NCBI GenBank assembly: GCA_001915385.1
Contig: MNQK01000003.1
Coordinates: 3,969 to 67,968 of the forward strand
From: Bacteroidales bacterium 52_46
Lineage (GTDB): Bacteria > Bacteroidota > Bacteroidia > Bacteroidales > Muribaculaceae
DNA: 64,000 nt
Direction of reading: 5' to 3'
Part shown: in pieces, positions 43,022-49,876 of the stretch
How positions within the stretch are numbered: the stretch's first letter is position 1
Layout: each line of letters opens with the position of its first letter
Program-made: the position numbers and the translations under genes
The notes under the pieces: model-generated
The model's input: the letters and a program-made list of their open reading frames with translations, nothing else
Database searches by the model: none
What the model was told of the DNA's origin: nothing

Positions 43022-44326
43022 TTATTTTGCAGGTTGTGCAGGTTTCGGAAGCGGTTCGGTGGTACCGTTCTTGGCAAACTCGGCCTGCTGCTGCTCAGAA
43101 TATCCGAGAGAGGTGAGGATTTCCGCGGTATTGCCGCCCAGGTCGGGACAAGGGCCGTAGGTAGGCTGGAAGTTTGACATCGTGAAAGGCACGCCGACGG
43201 TGACAAATTCGCCAATTTTGCCACCCTGGTTGATTCTGACGAGGGTGTTGCCGTCGTAAAGCGATTCGTCTGACATGAGTTCCTTGGTCGAGATAACGGG
43301 ACCTACGGGAACTCCGGCTTTCGACAGCAGGTCGGTGACTTCGTATTTATCCTTATCTATACAGTACTGCTGTATGCGTGCCCAGATTTCCTCTTTATGA
43401 CGGTCGCGCGCGTCGGCAGTGTTGAAGTCGGGATTGGTGAGCCAGTCTTCAAATCCCAATGCCTTGCATGCGAGTTCAAACGATTTGGCATCACGCTGGA
43501 GTATCACATATACGTATGCATTGTCATCGGTCTCCCAGCCTTTGCATTTGTAAGTCCAGCCGAGCACTCCGCTGCCTTCGGTATTGCCCGAACGGGGCAC
43601 AGTACCGTTGAATTTACCGTTGGGATATTGCGGGAACTGGGTAAGATAACCGATTCGGTCAAGTGTGAGCTGGTCGCGTGTCTTGATACGGCAGAGGTTA
43701 AGACATGCGTTGTGCATCGACTGATACACGAAGCAGCCTTCACCGGTCTTTTCGCGCTGCAGCAGGGCGGCAAGCAGACCGATGGTAAGATGCATGCCGG
43801 TATTGGAGTCGCCGAGGGCGGCACCCGACTGTGTAGGGATATTATATTCGCCGGTGTACCAGCCGGTGGTCGATGCGGCGGCAGCTGTCACCTGTGCCAC
43901 AGGCTCGTATGCTTTGAGGTCTTTATATTTTGATGTTACGGGGAATCCTTTGATTGTACCATAGATACATTTGGGATTGAGAGCGTGGACAGCCTCCCAG
44001 CTGAAACCGAGCTTGTCGGCAGCTCCGGGGTGAAGATTTTCCACAAATATGTCGGCTTCCTTGATTAAGTCGGTGAGAATCTGTTTTCCGTCAGGAGTCT
44101 TGCAGTCAAGAGAAATCGACTTCTTGTCGGAATTGAGCTGGAGGAAGTAGTAGCTTGGCAGATCAGGGTCAAACTGCAGTTCCTTACGCGTGGCGTCGCC
44201 CTTGCCGGGACGCTCTATCTTAATAACTTCTGCGCCGAGCCAGGCGAGCAATTGTGTGCATGACGGGCCGGACTGGACTTCGGTCAAATCCACCACTTTG
44301 ATACCTTGAAGAGGAGCTGTGTTCAT
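43022..44326 (-). CDS. frc: Formyl-CoA:oxalate CoA-transferase
   Basis: A 434-aa class III CoA-transferase (CaiB/BaiF family) that moves CoA from formyl-CoA to oxalate. Diagnostic parts are the N-terminal PLQGIKVVDLTEVQSGPSCTQLLAWLGAEVIKIE and Asp173 in LGDSNTGMHLTIGLLAAL, the equivalent of catalytic Asp169 in Oxalobacter. The length and the GLEDWLTNP-type C-terminal segment fit. With oxc it forms the full cycle turning oxalate into formate and CO2. It is the first gene of the block; no consensus promoter was found upstream. Confidence 0.94.
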   Translation of the reverse strand: MNTAPLQGIKVVDLTEVQSGPSCTQLLAWLGAEVIKIERPGKGDATRKELQFDPDLPSYYFLQLNSDKKSISLDCKTPDGKQILTDLIKEADIFVENLHPGAADKLGFSWEAVHALNPKCIYGTIKGFPVTSKYKDLKAYEPVAQVTAAAASTTGWYTGEYNIPTQSGAALGDSNTGMHLTIGLLAALLQREKTGEGCFVYQSMHNACLNLCRIKTRDQLTLDRIGYLTQFPQYPNGKFNGTVPRSGNTEGSGVLGWTYKCKGWETDDNAYVYVILQRDAKSFELACKALGFEDWLTNPDFNTADARDRHKEEIWARIQQYCIDKDKYEVTDLLSKAGVPVGPVISTKELMSDESLYDGNTLVRINQGGKIGEFVTVGVPFTMSNFQPTYGPCPDLGGNTAEILTSLGYSEQQQAEFAKNGTTEPLPKPAQPAK

Positions 44327-44634
44327 AATACTTTAGGAATTAAACGTTAGAAATCATAGTTGATAATAATCTCGGAGTCATGCAACCGCATGTCACGCAG
44401 TGCTCTTGAAAATCTTTAGGGAATATCCCATAAAAAGCTCACCGCCGCCGTACGATCGGGACATACTCCAAGGAGTATCCCCGGCATCCGATTCAATAAT
44501 AAAAACACCCGCCCCATAAAAAAGTTTGATAACGACATAGTATTGTCGGGCAAAACCGCGACGCTAACAGCCCCTGAGTCAAATACAAAAGCTCCGCCAC
44601 CCCGCTTTCGCGCTATGTGCCCGCTCTCCGCATA
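44327..44634. other. Gap between frc and the GNAT gene, regulatory region of the oxalate block
   Basis: A minus-strand open frame (44416-44703) codes for a product without recognisable features and is not accepted as a gene. No TTTG/TAnnTTTG pair in the frc direction was seen, so an unknown regulator or alternative sigma factor may be involved. Confidence 0.3.
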
Positions 44635-44665
44635 TTGCCAATGTCGGCCGATTGAATTAATTTTG
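44635..44665 (+). promoter_or_regulatory. Promoter of the GNAT gene
   Basis: ATTG (44635-44638), a 19-nt spacer and TAATTTTG (44658-44665). The ATG is at 44720. Confidence 0.55.
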
Positions 44666-44719
44666 TGAATCCAAATCCACTTAACCTCCGGGTATACCCG
44701 CAAATGGTTTTAGTTAGTC

Positions 44720-45244
44720 ATGACTTATATCGAAACAGAACGGCTGATTTTACGCTCATGGAAACCGGAGGACCTGCCGGCATTCATCGCAATGAATATG
44801 GATAAACGTGTCATGCGCTATTTCCCGGCAACATTGAGTGAAACAGAAACGACGGCATTTTACAATCGTATACAAGATGAGTTCGACCGTGACGGCCGGG
44901 GATTGTATGCTGTAGAAATTAAAGCGACCGGAGAGTTCATCGGATATGTCGGCCTGCATGAAATAGGATTTGAGGCCGACTTCACGCCGGGCATTGAGAT
45001 AGGCTGGCGCCTGGCCGCTGATTATCATAATCACGGATACGCGACCGAAGCTGCCAAAGCAGTGTTGACACTGGCCAAAGAGTCGGGAATCAAGCGATTA
45101 TATTCGTTCACCGCAAAAATCAATATCCCGTCAGAACGCGTAATGCAAAAAATCGGCATGCAAAAAATCAAAGAATTTGCACACCCAAAACTCCCGTCCC
45201 ATTCTCCCCTACGCACGCACGTGCTCTACAGCATTGATATTTAA
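44720..45244 (+). CDS. GNAT N-acetyltransferase (RimJ/RimL type)
   Basis: A 174-aa Acetyltransf_3-type protein: TERLILRSWKPEDLPAFIAMN start, FIGYVGLHEI and IGWRLAADYHNHGYATEAAKAVLTLA with the acetyl-CoA loop, then ENIPSERVMQKIGM-like KINIPSERVMQKIGMQKIKEFAHPKL. The pattern is that of RimJ/RimL N-terminal or small-molecule acetyltransferases. It is a single gene, the last clearly core-like one before the AT-rich accessory region. Confidence 0.88.
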   Translation: MTYIETERLILRSWKPEDLPAFIAMNMDKRVMRYFPATLSETETTAFYNRIQDEFDRDGRGLYAVEIKATGEFIGYVGLHEIGFEADFTPGIEIGWRLAADYHNHGYATEAAKAVLTLAKESGIKRLYSFTAKINIPSERVMQKIGMQKIKEFAHPKLPSHSPLRTHVLYSIDI

Positions 45245-45571
45245 ACACCCCACCGCAAATAACCTCCACAACATCCACCCTCTACATTTTGCCGATGCAG
45301 TTTCAGCAACTATTTACATGTCAAGACGTTGATGTTTAACAGGGTTAAATCCATTTGCAGTAAGAAAGCATCTTAGCACTCCTCTTCTCCGGGACTGTCA
45401 CAGCCTCCATTCCCACAGCCATATCGCTGCCATTTTAACCCACAAGGGTAGCAAAAATACGCTAATTTTTAGAATAAATCTGCGATGCGAAATCCACATT
45501 ATTCAGACTTAGATAGTGTTTGGATAGAGAATTAGAGAAGGGGAGCTCAATCATACTCTAAGACTGGCAAA
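45245..45571. other. Gene-free stretch, start of the AT-rich region
   Basis: No credible gene is seen. At 45509-45537 a 29-base segment shares two blocks (TTAGA-AGTGTTTG and AGAGAATTAGAG) with the left end of the MITE-like element at 47230; it looks like a deleted copy. Confidence 0.4.
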
Positions 45572-46282
45572 TCAAATAATTAAAGATTTCCGCGAGATGA
45601 GCATTCCCATCAATTGATATGCTGCTCCTTGAAATAAAAAATTTAGATTTTCTATATCAACTGATTGTTTTTCATTCCTTACACCTTTTTCCCAATAGGA
45701 ATAGATACCATAGATATCAACAGCATCACATACTATTGTGTTTATATCATCTGTCAGGCAATAAACATAATCAATACCTGCTTTTACGGCGTCTTCAGGA
45801 TTATAATCACCGGACATCCATACATTAGGGTTAGCGCCGATATTTAGTAATCGTTCAACCTCAGAATAATCAAGCTTCATACCTGCTTCGTACAACTTGC
45901 AATCGACCTCCTTATATCCAAGAGATAATAAATGGGGTAAACTGCCGTCAAGCATGAATTCAAAATCATAGTCCTCACTATAATATGCAAAGCATTTAAG
46001 ATGCTTTCTTAAGTCGTATTCGAAAGAAGTGGGAACAGCGATTATATTCTTAAGGTATAAAAGTATTTCCTTGCATCTCTTGCGACAAATTTCTATTACC
46101 GGGATAGCAGACTGGCTCCATTCGTCATCAGATAAGATCAAATAATTTGAGTATGCCAATTGATATAAAGAATATACGCCAATGAAACAATGGTTGTTTT
46201 GTTCTTCAAATCTTTTTATGAAATCTTCACTGCGACATTGAAGTATATAAAGCAGAAGAAGATTATTGGACTGATTGCTCAT
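45572..46282 (-). CDS. Cytosolic protein of unknown function with one ankyrin-like unit
   Basis: About 236 aa from the ATG at 46282 (MSNQSNNLLLLYILQCRSEDF); an upstream ATG at 46342 is less likely. It has no signal or membrane span. One segment, LYEAGMKLDYSEVERLLNIGANPNVW (about 145-170), looks like an ankyrin repeat, and the rest is helical and acidic. Such small acidic proteins are often immunity proteins or antitoxin-like factors in Bacteroidales islands, but nothing here proves that. It is single and AT-rich. Confidence 0.55.
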   Translation of the reverse strand: MSNQSNNLLLLYILQCRSEDFIKRFEEQNNHCFIGVYSLYQLAYSNYLILSDDEWSQSAIPVIEICRKRCKEILLYLKNIIAVPTSFEYDLRKHLKCFAYYSEDYDFEFMLDGSLPHLLSLGYKEVDCKLYEAGMKLDYSEVERLLNIGANPNVWMSGDYNPEDAVKAGIDYVYCLTDDINTIVCDAVDIYGIYSYWEKGVRNEKQSVDIENLNFLFQGAAYQLMGMLISRKSLII

Positions 46283-46512
46283 ATAATATTCGTTAAATTT
46301 ACAAATTAATGATATTGAATTAGTATTGGTGCAAGAAAGCACAAACTACTGTTAAATATTAACATTTAATCTAATACAAAATAGCACATTAATTTTTGAT
46401 TTTGAAATAGTAATGGTCGATAAAATTCAGCCACATTTATTAGAATTTATCTAAAAAAATGATGGGATTAAAAAAAGGTTCTTCTGTATCGATATTTGAT
46501 ACACCATAGTGA

Positions 46513-46520
46513 TAATTTTG
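46513..46520 (+). promoter_or_regulatory. Possible -7 element of the DW-repeat gene
   Basis: TAATTTTG, 27 bases before the ATG at 46548. No TTTG at the proper distance. Confidence 0.4.
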
Positions 46521-46547
46521 CAGTGTAAACATTAAAAGCAACAAGAT

Positions 46548-47063
46548 ATGGAATCTATCACTAACAATGAGTTTCTTAACTCTGTCCTCGAATCTGACGC
46601 ATGGAAAGAGATTTCCGACAATGAATCGCTCAGTATGGATATACTTGATAAGTATGCCGACAAACTGGATTGGGATGAAATCAGCGAAAACCGGAACATC
46701 ATCTGGACACTCGAAGGTATCAACAAGTTTGCCTACCGCCTAAACTGGAGCAACTTCTCTCAGGGCTGCCCTGACCACATCATCAACGAAGTCACTCTTC
46801 AAAAGTTTGCCAACCGCTGGGACTGGAAAGCAATTTCAAATCGAGACTGCTTCTACAACAACTGGGCGCTTCTTGAAAAGTTTGCGGATAAGGCCGACTG
46901 GAGCGAGGTCATAACGAACTGGAATATAGAAAAGCCATTGGAGTTTTTCGCTCGCTTCCAACAATATATCCCAATGGCCAAACTTCAGGATTCCCGTCTC
47001 TGGGACTCAATGGCAGAAGCTCGGGCCAAACGTATCATGCAGGAAGCCATAGGCATCTGCTAG
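46548..47063 (+). CDS. DW-repeat protein, unknown function
   Basis: A 171-aa cytosolic protein built from four copies of a 25-26-residue helical unit of the form L-x-K-F-A-x-x-x-D-W-x-x-I-S: residues 33-46 (LDKYADKLDWDEIS), 58-71, 84-97 and 109-122. A charged C-terminal helix follows. Repeats of this kind are seen in Bacteroidetes and in giant-virus proteins; a binding function is likely, the partner unknown. It stands alone, followed by a MITE-like element. Confidence 0.65.
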   Translation: MESITNNEFLNSVLESDAWKEISDNESLSMDILDKYADKLDWDEISENRNIIWTLEGINKFAYRLNWSNFSQGCPDHIINEVTLQKFANRWDWKAISNRDCFYNNWALLEKFADKADWSEVITNWNIEKPLEFFARFQQYIPMAKLQDSRLWDSMAEARAKRIMQEAIGIC

Positions 47064-47229
47064 ACGGCAACAAACCTTCGGAGCCTTTTGAGAGGCTACA
47101 CCCCTTAGCAGATGGCTGGATTCTTTCTCCAAAGGCGGCAAGCCGATAACGACCGCTCACCTATGCTTCCTCTTGACACTGCAAAGTTAAATGGGCTGGA
47201 TGCAGCCTATCTGCGTAGCGGATAAAAAC

Positions 47230-47429
47230 TTAGAGAGTGTTTGAAATTAAACCGTATTAACAATAAAAGAGAATTAGAGGAGATACTTCAAATTAATCCT
47301 GAGGCCATTTTTGGTTAATTCCGCGAGTTTCATCAGTCGCATAGCGAGCTATGCGACTGATGAAACTCGCGGAATTACCTCAAAAAATCCTCTCAGTCTT
47401 AATTTGATTTAAATTCAAACACTCTCTTA
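47230..47429. mobile_element. MITE-like element with TTA target duplication
   Basis: Terminal inverted repeats of about 20 bp (GAGAGTGTTTGAAATTAAA at 47233 and its complement ending 47426, one mismatch) are flanked on both sides by TTA (47230-47232 and 47427-47429). The centre is a 29-bp perfect stem with a 2-nt loop (47317-47345 / 47348-47376). No transposase is encoded in the 194 bp. It is a non-autonomous insertion; the 3-bp TTA duplication would fit an IS5-type transposase, which is inference. Confidence 0.62.
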
Positions 47430-47508
47430 AAAAAATATTGATTTTTGTCTAAATTATAGGTTTGAGCACATTATTTACAGGCTCATTTTGTGCAATAACG
47501 CTGTTATT

Positions 47509-47540
47509 GTTGGGGCGCTCAAATAATATTTGTAAATTTG
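47509..47540 (+). promoter_or_regulatory. Promoter of the decayed XRE gene
   Basis: GTTG (47509-47512), a 20-nt spacer and TAAATTTG (47533-47540) just ahead of the pseudogene at 47551. Confidence 0.55.
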
Positions 47541-47550
47541 CATCATATAC

Positions 47551-47763
47551 CAACCGGTCGGAAAGGGAATCGTTAAACTCAATGCATCAGGGCTTACCGA
47601 CAATGGCAGGCAGCGAAAAAGCTTGGCGGAGCAACTTAGCAAAGCCCCGACGACGATTCCCAAGTGGTGTACTAATACCATTCAGCCCGATTTGAAGACA
47701 TTGGCTGAAATACCAAAACTTCTTAATATTAATATCCGGGAGCTACTTGTAAATACCCAATAA
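47551..47763 (+). pseudogene. Decayed XRE-family HTH regulator
   Basis: The conceptual product ends SLAEQLSKAPTTIPKWCTNT, then IQPDLKTLAEIPKLLNINIR and ELLVNTQ before the TAA at 47761, the clear C-terminal part of a small XRE regulator. The matching N-terminus (TNRSERESLNSMHQGL) is in another frame, so a frameshift lies near 47585-47600. No ATG is present where the start should be. Intact relatives of about 65-70 aa often sit beside restriction-modification genes in Bacteroidales. Here it precedes the two DUF262 genes. Confidence 0.65.
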
Positions 47764-47882
47764 TATCATGACAAGACAGTCCGCCGAAAGACTAACAACG
47801 ATAACCGTCAGGAAAAAGCATCATTGATTTGAACTATTGCCGATAAACTTGTGGGTATTAACAATACCGGTGTAAATTATGA

Positions 47883-49865
47883 ATGAGAATGAGTATAAAT
47901 GAGTATAAAAAAGCATATGAGATGAATGATTTGGATAACTCTATCACATTGAAGTCATTGAGAGAACTTCTTGATATGAATTTTTTCATACCAAGTTATC
48001 AGCGTGGTTATCGCTGGACTGAGCAGCAAGTCAAGGAATTGCTGAATGATATTGATGAATTTTCAACTCAGACTGCTAATACTCCAAATCCAGGCCAGTT
48101 TTACTGTCTTCAACCTTTGGTAGTGAAGAAAATGGATAATGACGCAAGAAAAAAATATGGATTGAATGATTCAATATGGTATGAAGTTGTCGACGGCCAG
48201 CAACGATTGACGACATTTTTCCTGTTGTTAAGCTTCTTACATCAAAAATTTGTCGATTCAGAAGGAGATTACCCATCTGAAATATTTACCATTAAATACG
48301 AGCGTAATTTAAATGGAGAAATATCATTAGATCCGACGTTGGACGACATTGATAGTTTTCACTTTCGAAAGGCATATTCTGAAATTTCTGAATGGATAAA
48401 AAAAAGGCGGGGGCAAACAATGACTAAGGGAAAAATGTCTCTCTTCTATGATGCGCTTGTAACTGCAAAAATACACGAAAAGCCAAACGAAGAGAAGAAA
48501 GATGATGCTAATAATGTTCGGTTTATTTGGTATGAATTGGGCGAAAATGAGGATCCCATTAAAGTTTTCACACGACTTAATGTTGGGAAAATCTCTTTGA
48601 CCAATGCAGAACTAATAAAAGCTCTGTTGCTGAAAAGTTCAAACTTTGAGGGAAGAGAAAGTGAACTAAAATTGCGTCAACAGGAAATTGCCTCAGAATG
48701 GGACAATATTGAATACACTCTTCAAAACGATGAATTTTGGCTATTTTTGCATGAAGCTGGATATGATCGTCCCACCCGTATTGATTTTATATTTGATTTA
48801 ATATGCGAACATAACGCTCTAAATCTCTCAAAGGAGCAGCTTGATGAGATAGGAACTGATGAATATCGTACATTCAGGTATTTCTATGAGTATTTCACCC
48901 ACACATCAAATCATTCGATGAAATATTGTTGGGAAAAGGTTTTACATCGTTTCTCAACGTTCTCAGAATGGTATGATGAGTCGGAAATATATCATTATGT
49001 GGGTTATCTCATTGCTTGCGGCGCAAAAAAACTGGAAGTGCTGTTAAAGGAATGGACTGAGTGCGATAGCAAGACCTCATTTATTAAATATTTAAAGCGA
49101 GAAATCAAATCTGTTGTATGTAATGAATCTTTATGTTATCCATTAGACAAACAATATGATATTGATGGGAATGATAAATGGAAAACCCGACGCACATTGC
49201 TATTCCACAATATCCAAACTGTAATTGATCAGAACAAGGTTCAGAAAGAGAATGTTAGATATGGTTTGTCTACATTCTACAAATTCCCATTCCACCTATA
49301 TAAATTAGAAGGCTGGGACGTGGAACATATCAGCTCCAATACTACTAATCCGGAAACAGATATAGACACACAGAAGGAATGGTTGATGAACTGTTATATT
49401 GCTGTTGATAAGGAATTACAGGATGAGATTAAAGCTTATTTCGAGTCAAAACCGGAAGAGAAATCATTAAGATTTCTTGAACTGAAAGCAAAGATTAATA
49501 TAGAATCAGAAGAAGCTGAATTGACACCTGAAGAAAAAAACAGGATATGGAACTATACATTGCTTGACTCATCAAGTAATCGTAGTTATGGTAATTCAAT
49601 TTTCTCTGCAAAGCGTAGGGTGTTAATAGGAAAGCAACAAGGGAAAAAGCTTGGTGTGCCTCACTTGACTCGCGATAAGGATAAAAAGATTGACGTTCCG
49701 GATGAGGTAAAAAGCGAGTCTGCTTTTGTTCCACCTTGCACTATGAATGTTTTCCTTAAGTATTATTCAACGATTTCGAATGCAGCCAATTATTGGACAA
49801 AGCATGACTGCACCGAGTATCTGAAAGATATTCAGCGTTGTATTAACGAATTATCTGAAGATTAA
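47883..49865 (+). CDS. DUF262 + DUF1524 (HNH) protein, GmrSD-like
   Basis: A 660-aa protein with the layout of GmrSD/SspE-type defence nucleases. The N-terminal DUF262 (ParB/sulfiredoxin-like) domain has FFIPSYQRGYRW (about 35-46), VVDGQQRLTTFF (about 101-112) and VFTRLNVGKISLTNAELIKALLL. The C-terminal DUF1524/HNH domain has GWDVEHISSNTTNP (from 477, with the catalytic His near 482) and NYTLLDSSSNRSYGNSIFSAKRR (near 558-580). The DGQQR motif binds nucleotide in this group. Known members cut modified phage DNA or sense its modification. The next DUF262 gene starts 11 bases later. The sequence is AT-rich compared with the core. Confidence 0.88.
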   Translation: MRMSINEYKKAYEMNDLDNSITLKSLRELLDMNFFIPSYQRGYRWTEQQVKELLNDIDEFSTQTANTPNPGQFYCLQPLVVKKMDNDARKKYGLNDSIWYEVVDGQQRLTTFFLLLSFLHQKFVDSEGDYPSEIFTIKYERNLNGEISLDPTLDDIDSFHFRKAYSEISEWIKKRRGQTMTKGKMSLFYDALVTAKIHEKPNEEKKDDANNVRFIWYELGENEDPIKVFTRLNVGKISLTNAELIKALLLKSSNFEGRESELKLRQQEIASEWDNIEYTLQNDEFWLFLHEAGYDRPTRIDFIFDLICEHNALNLSKEQLDEIGTDEYRTFRYFYEYFTHTSNHSMKYCWEKVLHRFSTFSEWYDESEIYHYVGYLIACGAKKLEVLLKEWTECDSKTSFIKYLKREIKSVVCNESLCYPLDKQYDIDGNDKWKTRRTLLFHNIQTVIDQNKVQKENVRYGLSTFYKFPFHLYKLEGWDVEHISSNTTNPETDIDTQKEWLMNCYIAVDKELQDEIKAYFESKPEEKSLRFLELKAKINIESEEAELTPEEKNRIWNYTLLDSSSNRSYGNSIFSAKRRVLIGKQQGKKLGVPHLTRDKDKKIDVPDEVKSESAFVPPCTMNVFLKYYSTISNAANYWTKHDCTEYLKDIQRCINELSED

Positions 49866-49876
49866 ATATATTACCG

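Noticed and set aside
44416..44703. 95-codon open frame on the minus strand upstream of the GNAT gene
   Set aside because: Composition without domain or signal, overlaps the GNAT promoter region, no start context; kept as non-coding.
47462..47695. 77-codon frame over the XRE remnant
   Set aside because: Only its middle residues fit the XRE N-terminus; the HTH continues in another frame, so the locus is called a pseudogene.
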